Assembly: GCF_021608265.1 (NCBI RefSeq)
Contig: NZ_JAKIHP010000004.1
Coordinates: forward strand, 62,001-126,000
DNA from: Flavobacterium wongokense
GTDB lineage: Bacteria; Bacteroidota; Bacteroidia; Flavobacteriales; Flavobacteriaceae
Direction: 5' to 3'
Length of the DNA stretch: 64,000 nucleotides
Of this stretch, positions 24,152 to 32,324 are shown piece after piece. Within the stretch, counting starts at the first letter, position 1. The number at the start of each line of letters is the position of its first letter. The notes under the pieces are model-generated. The model was not told the DNA's origin and ran no database searches. It saw nothing but the letters and a program-made list of their open reading frames with translations. A program made the position numbers and the translations under genes.

Positions 24152-24952
24152 TTGAAATATTTTTTCAGCCTTCTTACGCTATTCATCCTTAGCAGCCTTA
24201 ATGCCCAGCAAAGTACTACAGGCAAACAGGTTTCGACTTTCTCTATTGAAGCGCCACAACTAAAATCAAGCAAAAAAATCTGGGTTTACCTCCCAAAAGG
24301 GTATTCCACTTCGTCAAAAAGGTATCCTGTCATTTACATGCATGATGCCCAAAATCTGTTTGATGCCAAAACATCTTACGTAGGTGAATGGAATGTTGAT
24401 GAAACCCTTGACAGCATTAATGCCAAAGTTATCGTCATCGGGATTGAACATGGCGGTGACAAGCGGATTGAAGAATTAACGCCTTTCAGGCATGAAAAAT
24501 ATGGCGGTGGCAAAGCTGATGATTATCTCGATTTCATTGTCAACACCCTAAAACCTAAAGTGGATGCCACATACAGGACCAAAACCGATGCAAAAAACAC
24601 CGCAATTTTTGGCAGTTCATTGGGTGGATTGGTTTCGTTTTATGCAGCAATAAAATACCCAACTGTTTTTGGAAAAGTGGGTTGTTTTTCGCCTTCCTTT
24701 TGGTTTGGCAGAAATGATATGAACGAATTATTGGCTAAAACCAAAGACTTCGATGCCAAAGTATATTTCTTATGCGGTGATAATGAAGGCGATGGAGATG
24801 TGATTCCCGACATGAGGAATGTAGAACATTGGGTTAATACCAAACGCTGTCCCTGCAAGAAACTCAATAAGGAGGTAATCGTAAAAGGCGGACAGCACAA
24901 TGAAAAATTGTGGAGGGAAAGCTTTAAAAAGGCGTACCTTTGGCTATTCTAA
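24152..24952 (+). CDS. Secreted esterase, alpha/beta hydrolase (Fes/esterase D-like)
   Basis: 266 residues. The start codon is TTG at 24152, supported because it yields an ideal signal peptide (MKYFFSLLTLFILSSLNAQ) and no better ATG precedes the fold. Catalytic serine in GSSLGGLVSF near residue 152, preceded by strands WVYLPKGYSTSSKRYPVIYMHD typical of the esterase D/enterochelin-esterase-like family. The likely catalytic His is in KGGQHNEKLW near the C-terminus. It should hydrolyse carboxylic esters in the periplasm or outside the cell. Substrate unknown. Confidence 0.87.
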   Translation: MKYFFSLLTLFILSSLNAQQSTTGKQVSTFSIEAPQLKSSKKIWVYLPKGYSTSSKRYPVIYMHDAQNLFDAKTSYVGEWNVDETLDSINAKVIVIGIEHGGDKRIEELTPFRHEKYGGGKADDYLDFIVNTLKPKVDATYRTKTDAKNTAIFGSSLGGLVSFYAAIKYPTVFGKVGCFSPSFWFGRNDMNELLAKTKDFDAKVYFLCGDNEGDGDVIPDMRNVEHWVNTKRCPCKKLNKEVIVKGGQHNEKLWRESFKKAYLWLF

Positions 24953-24963
24953 AAAAGCAAGCT

Positions 24964-25398
24964 ATGAATAACAACGATATATTTAAAAAACTCCGTGTTG
25001 CACTGCAATTGCGTGATGACCAAATTGTAGAGATTATGAAATTGGTCGATTTTCGGATTTCAGCAGCGGAACTTGGTGCTTTTTTTAGAAATGCCGATCA
25101 TCCAAAATATATGGATTGTGGCGACCAAGTGTTGCGTAATTTCCTAAACGGATTGGTAATCCATTTACGTGGTACGAAAGAGGAACCAAAAAATGCCATG
25201 GATGTGATTAAGCAAAACCAGGAAGCTGTTAAAAAGAACATCAGTGCAAAACCAAAAACTGAATTAAAGTCGAAGACAGAATTCAAGCCAAAAACAGAAA
25301 CCAAAAAAAAGCCATTCAACCCAAAGGATAAAAAACCTGTACAAAAAGTGCAGATTGTTGAAAAGGTGCAATACAAAAACGGCAAAAACAAAAAGTAA
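24964..25398 (+). CDS. DUF1456 (YehS-like) protein with long basic tail
   Basis: 144 residues from the ATG at 24964; the in-frame start at 24940 would overlap the esterase gene and lacks family support. Residues 1-72 match one and a half DUF1456 units (NNNDIFKKLRVALQLRDDQI, then FRNADHPKYMDCGDQVLRNFLNGLV). The C-terminal 60 residues are a Lys/Pro/Thr-rich low-complexity tail, KTELKSKTEFKPKTETKKK in character, that is probably disordered and binds acidic partners. Cytoplasmic, function unknown. Confidence 0.82.
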   Translation: MNNNDIFKKLRVALQLRDDQIVEIMKLVDFRISAAELGAFFRNADHPKYMDCGDQVLRNFLNGLVIHLRGTKEEPKNAMDVIKQNQEAVKKNISAKPKTELKSKTEFKPKTETKKKPFNPKDKKPVQKVQIVEKVQYKNGKNKK

Positions 25399-25466
25399 TC
25401 CCAAACAATCTGATTAAAATGTAATTAGTAAAGATATTTTTATATTTTTATCGCAAATCTGTGATA

Positions 25467-26645
25467 ATGAACAAAAAAATACTCTCGCTGCTAATAATGG
25501 TTCCTATGTTGATGTTTTCTCAGGACCAGGACATGAATGGAAATTTCATTCAGAATGGGAATCTTTCCAAAAACAACATCCAACAAAATTATGCGCCTCT
25601 TTCGGTAGATGCTTTCGAAAATCAAAGGGCATTGACCGAATTGAATACGAACAATATGGCGGAAGCCTATCCTTGGATTTCCCCGGACGGATTAAGATTG
25701 TATTTCACTCAAGGCCTTTCTAATACCGCTACCCTAAAGTTTACAAGCAGGCCGAATGTATTGAGTAATTTTGCAACACCGGTTGCGGTTGGTATAAATT
25801 ATCCCGTGGGCTTTGACTGGATAAGATCGGGTTGGTTATCTCCAGACGAATTAGACATTTACATTTCAGCTGTAGGGGAAGATGTGGTATACTACAGCCA
25901 TAGATCCTCTGCATCAGGGACCTTTACATCGCTTACACCATTAACCCTGAATGGTGCGCCTTCGATGACCTTTAGTTCCGGAGCATTTTTGGATAGTACA
26001 CTGAATAATCTTTATTTGTTTGCAAACCTAACCGCTGGCGGAAGGGGGCTGCTCAAATTCACAAGAACCTCTACAACGGCGTTCAATTATGTTGGAATAC
26101 TGGAATCAACTTCACCCTACACAATTCAGCCCGGCCAGTTTTCGAAAGACGACCTGACTTTTGTGTTTGCGGCAAACTATGCGAGCAATGATTTCAGATT
26201 GTCACAACTGGCACGCACCTCTACGGGTACTGACTTTGCCCTAACCACTTTTTCGGAATTACAAGGTGTGAACAATCTAAGGCCAATAAATTCTCAGCCT
26301 ACAGTATCCAACAATATGGAATGGATTGTTTTTGTAAAAAATACCACTGGTCTTTGGGACGATAATGATTTATACATTGCTCACAATGATGCAATTCCAT
26401 TAGGTAACAGCGAATATACAATGCACAATCTCTCTATTTATCCGAATCCGTCAAATGGAAAATTCAACATCCAGTTTACGCAGCCGGAAAATGGTATGAT
26501 GGAAGTCTACAATGCTATCGGCCAAAAAATCATCGAACAGGAATTCCGCAGCGAATTAGATCTTTCGGGATATTCCAAAGGCGTTTACCTGCTAAAATTC
26601 ACTGCAGGAAATTATTCAACCACCAAGAAAGTTGTTGTAGAATAA
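25467..26645 (+). CDS. T9SS-secreted protein with PD40-like beta-propeller and type A sorting domain
   Basis: 392 residues from the ATG at 25467; a GTG at 25461 would add two residues. Signal peptide MNKKILSLLIMVPMLMFSQ. The middle resembles PD40/WD40-like propeller blades (AYPWISPDGLRLYFTQG, LSPDELDIYIS). The final about 75 residues are the type A T9SS sorting domain: LSIYPNPSNGKFNIQF, then DLSGYSKGVYLLKF and KKVVVE. The cargo would cross the outer membrane through the type IX system and be released or attached to the cell surface. It ends 1 base before the convergent folD stop. Confidence 0.87.
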   Translation: MNKKILSLLIMVPMLMFSQDQDMNGNFIQNGNLSKNNIQQNYAPLSVDAFENQRALTELNTNNMAEAYPWISPDGLRLYFTQGLSNTATLKFTSRPNVLSNFATPVAVGINYPVGFDWIRSGWLSPDELDIYISAVGEDVVYYSHRSSASGTFTSLTPLTLNGAPSMTFSSGAFLDSTLNNLYLFANLTAGGRGLLKFTRTSTTAFNYVGILESTSPYTIQPGQFSKDDLTFVFAANYASNDFRLSQLARTSTGTDFALTTFSELQGVNNLRPINSQPTVSNNMEWIVFVKNTTGLWDDNDLYIAHNDAIPLGNSEYTMHNLSIYPNPSNGKFNIQFTQPENGMMEVYNAIGQKIIEQEFRSELDLSGYSKGVYLLKFTAGNYSTTKKVVVE

Positions 26646-26646
26646 T

Positions 26647-27531
26647 CTAGCTTTTCAATCGTTTCTGTTCTCGTGCCAACAAAGTATTTTTGAGCAGCAT
26701 TGCAATGGTCATTGGTCCTACTCCACCTGGAACCGGAGTGATGTGTGATGCTTTTTTGGAAACATTTTCAAAATCTACGTCACCTGTAATGCGGTAACCT
26801 CTGGCATCGTTTTCATCGGCTACACGTGTAATTCCAACATCAATGACTACGGCTCCGTCTTTTACCATTTCGGCTTTCAGGTAATTGGGTACACCCAAAG
26901 CAGTGATGATGATATCTGCCTGTGTTGTTATTTGGGCAATGTTTTTGGTGTAACTGTGTGTAAGCGTTACTGTTGAATTTCCGGGAAAACCTTTTCTACC
27001 CATTAAGATGCTCATAGGCCTTCCAACAATATGGCTTCTGCCAATGACAACGGTGTGCTTCCCTTTGGTTTCTACATTATAGCGTTCCAATAATTCCAAA
27101 ATCCCGAAAGGTGTAGCCGGTATGAAAGTCGTCATATCCAACGCCATCTTTCCGAAATTTTCCGGGTGAAAACCATCAACATCCTTGCTTGGGTCAATTG
27201 CCATCAATACTTTCTGGGTATCAATCTGATCGGGCAACGGAAGTTGGACAATGAATCCATCGATGTCGTCATTTTCATTAAGTTCCGCAATTTTTTTGAG
27301 CAGTTCGGTTTCAGAAGTAGTGCTTGGCATTTTGATCAAAGTCGATTCAAAACCAACCAATTCGCAGGCTTTTACTTTGCTTCCAACATAGGTTAAACTT
27401 GCGCCATCATTCCCTACAATTACGGCCGCCAGATGAGGGACTTTTTCGTTGTCTGCCTTCATCTTCTTAACCTCAGCTGTGATTTCAGCTTTGATGTCAT
27501 TCGAAGTTTTTTTCCCGTCTAATAATTTCAT
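26647..27531 (-). CDS. folD: Bifunctional methylenetetrahydrofolate dehydrogenase / methenyltetrahydrofolate cyclohydrolase
   Basis: 294 residues, standard FolD size. It interconverts 5,10-methylene- and 10-formyl-tetrahydrofolate for purine, formyl-Met and one-carbon supply. Visible: VGNDGASLTYVGSKVKAC near residue 40 with the catalytic Lys, VQLPLPDQID near 97, DVDGFHPENFG near 119, the nucleotide-binding VIGRSHIVGRPM near 162, and TPVPGGVGPMT near 268. It lies downstream of ffh on the same strand, with a terminator between. Confidence 0.97.
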   Translation of the reverse strand: MKLLDGKKTSNDIKAEITAEVKKMKADNEKVPHLAAVIVGNDGASLTYVGSKVKACELVGFESTLIKMPSTTSETELLKKIAELNENDDIDGFIVQLPLPDQIDTQKVLMAIDPSKDVDGFHPENFGKMALDMTTFIPATPFGILELLERYNVETKGKHTVVIGRSHIVGRPMSILMGRKGFPGNSTVTLTHSYTKNIAQITTQADIIITALGVPNYLKAEMVKDGAVVIDVGITRVADENDARGYRITGDVDFENVSKKASHITPVPGGVGPMTIAMLLKNTLLAREQKRLKS

Positions 27532-27552
27532 GTTTGTGTTGTTGTAGTTTAT

Positions 27553-27581
27553 AAAAAAAGACGCGATTCCTCGCGCCTTTA
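27553..27581 (-). terminator. Terminator after ffh
   Basis: Minus-strand stem AAAGGCGCGA/TCGCGTCTTT around GGAA, with a long T run, starting 7 bases beyond the ffh stop. It also sits in the folD leader. Confidence 0.85.
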
Positions 27582-27587
27582 CTATTC

Positions 27588-28925
27588 TTATCTCATGCCG
27601 CCTGCGCCGCCCATCATCTTCATCAGGTTCTTCGCTCCGCCACCCTGCATCATTTTCATCATCTTGCTCATTTGGTCGAATTGTTTCATCAGCTGATTCA
27701 CTTCCTCTATTTTCCTTCCCGAACCTTTAGCGATCCTGGTTTTTCTTTTCATATCAATGATTGATGGTTTGCTTCTTTCCTTTGGTGTCATCGAGTAAAT
27801 AATTGCTTCAATGTGTTTGAAAGCATCATCTTCAATCTCTACATCCTTCAAAGCTTTACCTGCTCCGGGAATCATCCCGACAAGGTCTTTCATGTTACCC
27901 ATCTTTTTCACCTGCTGGATCTGCGTTAGGAAATCATCAAAACCAAATTCGTTTTTAGCGATTTTCTTTTGGATTTTTCTTGCTTCTTCTTCGTCATATT
28001 GCTCCTGAGCTCTTTCTACTAAGGAAACAACGTCACCCATTCCGAGGATTCTTTCCGCCATACGCGACGGATAGAACACATCAATGGCTTCCATTTTCTC
28101 TCCTGTTCCTATGAATTTGATAGGTTTGTCTACAACCGATTTAATCGAAATTGCAGCTCCACCACGGGTATCACCATCTAATTTGGTTAAAATAACTCCG
28201 TCAAAATTCAATCGGTCGTTGAATGCTTTTGCAGTATTCACAGCATCCTGCCCTGTCATTGCGTCTACAACAAACAAGGTTTCCTGTGGTTTGATAGCCG
28301 CATGAACATTGGCAATCTCGTTCATCATTTCTTCGTCAATTGCCAAACGACCGGCCGTATCGACAATGACAACATTGAATCCTTTTGATTTTGCGTATTG
28401 GATTGCATTTTGTGCAATGCTTACTGCATTTTTATTTTCCGGTTCTGAATAAACTTCAACTCCTATTTGATCTCCAACTACATGCAGCTGGTTAATCGCC
28501 GCAGGACGATAGATATCACAGGCAACCAAAAGAGGCTTTTTATTTTTCTTGGTTTTTAGGTAATTGGCCAACTTTCCTGAGAAAGTGGTTTTACCGGAAC
28601 CTTGTAAACCCGACATCAAAATTACGGTTGGATTTCCGGAAAGATTGATTCCTGTTGCATCACCACCCATTAATTCGGTTAATTCATCTTTTACGATTTT
28701 AACCAATAACTGCCCCGGTTGTAATGTCGTCAATACATTTTCACCAATGGCTTTTTCCTTAACTTTTGTGGTAAAATCCTTTGCGATTTTAAAATTAACA
28801 TCGGCGTCAAGCAAGGCACGACGGACTTCCTTCAAAGTTTCGGCTACATTGACTTCGGTAATTTTCCCGTGTCCTTTCAGGATGTGGAATGCTTTATCTA
28901 GTTTATCACTTAAATTATTGAACAT
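27588..28925 (-). CDS. ffh: Signal recognition particle protein Ffh (SRP54)
   Basis: 445 residues. The SRP GTPase binds 4.5S RNA and signal sequences of nascent membrane proteins and delivers ribosomes to FtsY. N domain (residues 1-95), G domain with P-loop SGLQGSGKTT near 106, DTAGRLAIDEEM near 189 and TKLDGDTRGGAA near 246. M domain from about 300, finishing with a Met-rich tail (MMKMMQGGG and MKMMGGAGGMR) that lines the signal-peptide groove. Single gene unit with its own -7 box and terminator. Confidence 0.98.
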   Translation of the reverse strand: MFNNLSDKLDKAFHILKGHGKITEVNVAETLKEVRRALLDADVNFKIAKDFTTKVKEKAIGENVLTTLQPGQLLVKIVKDELTELMGGDATGINLSGNPTVILMSGLQGSGKTTFSGKLANYLKTKKNKKPLLVACDIYRPAAINQLHVVGDQIGVEVYSEPENKNAVSIAQNAIQYAKSKGFNVVIVDTAGRLAIDEEMMNEIANVHAAIKPQETLFVVDAMTGQDAVNTAKAFNDRLNFDGVILTKLDGDTRGGAAISIKSVVDKPIKFIGTGEKMEAIDVFYPSRMAERILGMGDVVSLVERAQEQYDEEEARKIQKKIAKNEFGFDDFLTQIQQVKKMGNMKDLVGMIPGAGKALKDVEIEDDAFKHIEAIIYSMTPKERSKPSIIDMKRKTRIAKGSGRKIEEVNQLMKQFDQMSKMMKMMQGGGAKNLMKMMGGAGGMR

Positions 28926-28953
28926 GATGGTATGCTTGTTTTTTTATGAAGTG

Positions 28954-28961
28954 CAAATTTA
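28954..28961 (-). promoter_or_regulatory. Candidate -7 box for ffh
   Basis: TAAATTTG on the minus strand, 28 bases before the ATG at 28925. Confidence 0.5.
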
Positions 28962-28996
28962 AGGATTTGATTTCGAACTTCTATGATTGAACAAAT

Positions 28997-29027
28997 AAAA
29001 AAACCACCCTTTTTATCGGGTGGTTTT
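28997..29027 (-). terminator. Terminator for the 29057 lipoprotein gene group
   Basis: Minus-strand stem AAAACCACCC/GGGTGGTTTT with an 8-base loop and following T's, about 30 bases beyond the stop at 29057. Confidence 0.85.
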
Positions 29028-29056
29028 CAGGCATATTAACAATATTAAACAAAAAC

Positions 29057-29509
29057 TCAGTTTTTCGTGAAGACCAAAGTATCGGTTCCACCATTTCCGC
29101 CACTGACATGCCTCAATGAAATGGTAGTTGAAGAATAGGAAACGATGTGCCAGTCTTCTGTTAAATCGGCAAAATCAGCCGGAGAAGTAAATAAAATATT
29201 AAAATCTACATCCCCACTCGGATTATCATCATTGCTGTCGTCAGTTGTAACAGTCCAGGAACCAGAATAGGTGTTGGTTCCGTTGGTTGCGGTCAGGACA
29301 TTTCCTGCGGCAAACGTAAAATTGTAACCCGTAAAATGATTGGTTTCATCATTCCCGGAATCAATAAAACTGGTAATCTTCCAGGTTCCTGCCGTAGCGG
29401 CGTTGATCACCTGTGTTGGATTTGTGGAGGAATTGTCATCAGACGAACTGCATTTTACATTCAGTAATAAAAGACAGATTAAGGACGGAATTAAAAACAA
29501 TTTTTTCAT
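29057..29509 (-). CDS. Lipocalin-like lipoprotein
   Basis: 150 residues. Lipoprotein signal MKKLFLIPSLICLLLLNVKC with acylated Cys20, then an Ser/Asp-rich linker. The mature part is a lipocalin-like beta domain: GTWKITSFIDSGNDETNHF, FTFAAGNVLTATNGTNTYSG, a strand with WTV, and a closing ISLRHVSGG-TLVFTKN. It resembles the C-terminal about 105 residues of the neighbouring 346-residue lipoprotein, including the ending LTFTKNQ/LVFTKN. It ends the minus-strand group and is followed by a terminator. Confidence 0.8.
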   Translation of the reverse strand: MKKLFLIPSLICLLLLNVKCSSSDDNSSTNPTQVINAATAGTWKITSFIDSGNDETNHFTGYNFTFAAGNVLTATNGTNTYSGSWTVTTDDSNDDNPSGDVDFNILFTSPADFADLTEDWHIVSYSSTTISLRHVSGGNGGTDTLVFTKN

Positions 29510-29511
29510 AG

Positions 29512-29700
29512 CTAAAGGTTTATGTAAGTATTAATATTTAAAAAATTTATGATGAACCAGAGTATACAAATAATGAAAATCCATATCAAAAGCTGGTTCA
29601 GGAAATAGTGAATCCTGGATGTCTGCTTTGACGGAAAGCCATGCAACCTCTCTTTACCTTCATTTTCATGGGTAAACATTTTTTTGTGTAAAAGTTTCAT
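29512..29700 (-). CDS. Small single-pass membrane protein (tentative)
   Basis: 62 residues. The first half is hydrophilic and basic (KERLHGFPSKQTSR), and the second half is one hydrophobic helix (LLIWIFIICILWFIINFL) with a short C-terminal tail. The frame fits exactly between two same-strand genes, with gaps of 5 and 2 bases, which is the main argument that it is real. No family recognised; it could also be a chance frame. Confidence 0.45.
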   Translation of the reverse strand: MKLLHKKMFTHENEGKERLHGFPSKQTSRIHYFLNQLLIWIFIICILWFIINFLNINTYINL

Positions 29701-29705
29701 GATTG

Positions 29706-30734
29706 CTATTGATTTTTAGTAAAAGTCAGATAGTCATTATTATTGCTGTTCTGTTTTTTGAGCTTAATGACGGTATCACTATACTCAACAACCCTCCAAT
29801 TCGTTTCAATGTCATGCAAATCAGAACCATCAAAATTGAGGCTCAGCCGCTGAAAACCATTATCATCGTTTATATCCCAGTCACCTTGAGTGGTAATGGA
29901 ATTTTTTTGTGCAGTAACGGTTCCGTTACCGTTATAATCAAAATCGTATCCCTGATAATAAGCTGTTTTATCAACTCCATAATACAAACAATAGGTAATA
30001 TGCCAATTGTTATTAACCAAAAGCTGATTCAGATCCATTGGGGAATTTCCTCCCATATCTTCACATTCGTCAATAGAATTTTCAATAAAATCCATCAGTT
30101 CGGCATTGGAGTTGAGAACGATGGTTTGCGAATTTGCATCGATTGCAGAAATAGGATAATCAATGCCTACATAAGTGCTGTTATTAAGATTCGCAAGGAA
30201 ATTAAAAAGATTGCTGTTCCCTTCCATCGTAAAGGTATTGGCAATTTGATTATCCGTATCGTAAACATTAACCCTAATTGGATAAACCAATGATATGCAG
30301 GCTATTTCATCAAAATGATCGTCTTCTCCACAGCCCTGGATGGCATCGTGCATCTGAGTGTAATTGTAAACGGTTTGAGTGGAATAATTCTGGAATTCAA
30401 TCACCATTGGAAAATGACAATGTACAATATCGTCGTCTGTAGGGTAAGCATCAATCGCATCCTGAACCAATTGGTAATCTGCCGAAGTATTCACCGTAAT
30501 ATCATTACCATTTACTGTGACTGTAGCCGGCAATTGCATCTTAATCATGCTTGAATTATCCAATACATTGTCAAGGGCTGTCGGATTTTGAGAAGTCCTT
30601 GATAAAAGGCCTGCGATTGGTGAGCTTTTCAGGAAAGCATTTGTATCTTGCTGCGTAACGCTGTTTTCTTCTATTTGGCAGGCTGCCAAAAGAAAAAATA
30701 CAAAGATCGTAATTAAGTATCGCAATGTTTTCAT
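29706..30734 (-). CDS. Large lipoprotein with C-terminal lipocalin-like domain, divergent from a sigma/anti-sigma operon
   Basis: 342 residues from the ATG at 30734. An earlier ATG at 30746 would put extra residues before the signal. Lipoprotein signal MKTLRYLITIFVFFLLAAC with Cys19. Residues about 70-240 form an unnamed domain with DDDIVHCHFPMVIEF, VYNYTQMHDAIQGCG and CISLVYPIRVNVYD, seen in other flavobacterial lipoproteins. Residues about 240-342 are a lipocalin-like domain homologous to the 29057 protein. It is transcribed away from an ECF sigma operon across a 105-base gap, so it is a candidate target of that regulator. Confidence 0.75.
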   Translation of the reverse strand: MKTLRYLITIFVFFLLAACQIEENSVTQQDTNAFLKSSPIAGLLSRTSQNPTALDNVLDNSSMIKMQLPATVTVNGNDITVNTSADYQLVQDAIDAYPTDDDIVHCHFPMVIEFQNYSTQTVYNYTQMHDAIQGCGEDDHFDEIACISLVYPIRVNVYDTDNQIANTFTMEGNSNLFNFLANLNNSTYVGIDYPISAIDANSQTIVLNSNAELMDFIENSIDECEDMGGNSPMDLNQLLVNNNWHITYCLYYGVDKTAYYQGYDFDYNGNGTVTAQKNSITTQGDWDINDDNGFQRLSLNFDGSDLHDIETNWRVVEYSDTVIKLKKQNSNNNDYLTFTKNQ

Positions 30735-30839
30735 GAGTTGTATCATGTTGGTTTGATTTAAAAACAGACAATTATTTTTTTACCCTACTTTACTTGAAAA
30801 AAATAATTATTTTTACCCAAGGCTAAGGTAATAAATTGT

Positions 30840-31361
30840 ATGTCAAAAGAAGAATTATTGGGTATTTGTAGGGAAAGTATTTTTTCAGGTTTTTTTAAAA
30901 GCCATGCCAAAGGTTTACGCAATTATCTTTATTACAAATTTGGAAACGAAAACCAGGCAGAGGACATTACACAGGAAGCCTTCATAAAATTGTGGCAGAA
31001 TTGTGCCGATGTTCCTATTGAAAAAGCCAAATCCTATATTTATACCATTGCCAATAATGCTTCGTTAAATGTCATAGCCCATCAGAAAGTGGTTCTGAAT
31101 TATGCCAAAAGTGCTGCAAAAAAAGAGAGCACCAATGAAAGCCCCGAATTTTTGCTTGAAGAAGACGAATTCAAAACCAAACTATTATCTGCCATTCAGA
31201 ACCTAAACGAAACCCAGCGTGTTGCCTTTTTGATGCACCGCATTGACGGTAAGAAATATGCTGAAATTGCTGCCGAACTGGAGATTTCGGTAAAGGCTGT
31301 CGAAAAACGCATCCATTTGGCCTTGGTGGAGTTACGCAAGGAGTTTGACCACTTTAAGTAG
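30840..31361 (+). CDS. ECF-type RNA polymerase sigma-70 factor (FecI-like)
   Basis: 173 residues with sigma region 2 (YYKFGNENQAEDITQEAFIKLWQ near residue 30) and region 4 (RVAFLMHRIDGKKYAEIAAELEISVKAVEKRIH near 120). It should direct RNA polymerase to envelope-related promoters, held inactive by the FecR protein encoded 45 bases downstream. Gene order sigma-fecR-TonB receptor with an STN domain is the classical FecI/FecR/FecA surface-signalling arrangement. No promoter with a clear TAnnTTTG is visible before it. Confidence 0.92.
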   Translation: MSKEELLGICRESIFSGFFKSHAKGLRNYLYYKFGNENQAEDITQEAFIKLWQNCADVPIEKAKSYIYTIANNASLNVIAHQKVVLNYAKSAAKKESTNESPEFLLEEDEFKTKLLSAIQNLNETQRVAFLMHRIDGKKYAEIAAELEISVKAVEKRIHLALVELRKEFDHFK

Positions 31362-31406
31362 GGTATAATAAGGTAAATCTGTTTTAAATCGAAATGCAGT
31401 AGAATC

Positions 31407-32324
31407 ATGGAAGAAAATTACAAATTAGCAAAATGGCTTTCCGGCGAAATGAGCCAGGAAGAATTGAAAGCTTTTCAATCAGAGCCCGATTTTGCTATTT
31501 ATGAAAAAATTAAAAATCATTCGGCCCAATTGGAAGTGCCTACCCTTGAAGAACAGGCAATGCTTTCAAAAATAGTGAACACACCAAAGAAAGAGGTTAA
31601 AACCGTTTCACTTACTAAAAGCTGGCTGTTTAAGGTGGCTGCGATTTTGGTTATTGGACTAGGGCTTTTTTATACGTACACCACCTTTCAGACTTCAACA
31701 GAATTGGCAGGCGATGGAACCCAAAAAGCTTTCCTTTTACCCGATAATTCAGAGGTTGTCCTGAATTCGGGTTCTGAAATTGAATACAAAAAAATGAATT
31801 GGGACAACAACCGTACGCTTGAACTTCATGGGGAAGCTTATTTTAAAGTTGCTAAAGGAAAGAAATTTGAAGTGAATACACCTCTTGGAAAAGTAACTGT
31901 CCTTGGAACCCAATTCAATGTAAAACAGCGTGGCGGCCGATTTGAAGTCACTTGTTACGAAGGCCGTGTAAAAGTAAATTACAGCAACACCGAACAGATC
32001 ATCACAAAAGGAATGGGTGTCGCTTTTGAAAATGGCAAACCACTGGAAACTCCTCAAATTCTGGCTCAAAGCCCTGAATGGCTTACTAATGAAATGGTTT
32101 TTAACAAAGCCGATTTAACATCCATTTTAGGTGAGTTTGAAAGACATTTCAATGTAACTTTGGAAGCTGATAAGGTTATCGGCAACGGACAATTATTTAC
32201 CGGGACAATTCCTGGCGAAAATATTGATGTTGCATTACAGGTTTTGTCAACAAGCTATCATTTAAAGCCTGTAAAAGTGAATAAAAATAAAATCATATTA
32301 ACGATGATTAATGATCAAAAATAG
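31407..32324 (+). CDS. FecR-family anti-sigma factor
   Basis: 305 residues. N-terminal cytoplasmic part with the short ASD-like KLAKWLSGEMSQEELKAF-type region, one transmembrane helix near residues 74-92 (LFKVAAILVIGLGLFYTY), and then the periplasmic FecR domain (LPDNSEVVLNSGSEIEY near 113, GEAYFKVAKGKKFEV near 146, TVLGTQFNV near 167). The C-terminus holds the DUF4974-like domain (MVFNKADLTSILGEFERHFNV). It transduces the receptor signal to the ECF sigma factor. Its stop overlaps the receptor start by 14 bases, indicating translational coupling. Confidence 0.92.
   Translation: MEENYKLAKWLSGEMSQEELKAFQSEPDFAIYEKIKNHSAQLEVPTLEEQAMLSKIVNTPKKEVKTVSLTKSWLFKVAAILVIGLGLFYTYTTFQTSTELAGDGTQKAFLLPDNSEVVLNSGSEIEYKKMNWDNNRTLELHGEAYFKVAKGKKFEVNTPLGKVTVLGTQFNVKQRGGRFEVTCYEGRVKVNYSNTEQIITKGMGVAFENGKPLETPQILAQSPEWLTNEMVFNKADLTSILGEFERHFNVTLEADKVIGNGQLFTGTIPGENIDVALQVLSTSYHLKPVKVNKNKIILTMINDQK

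Noticed and set aside
29703..30293. 196-codon plus-strand frame opposite the 29706-30734 lipoprotein gene
   Set aside because: It is the complement of a gene with a signal peptide and recognisable domains; its hydrophobic content arises from the antisense of Asn/Asp/Tyr-rich codons.
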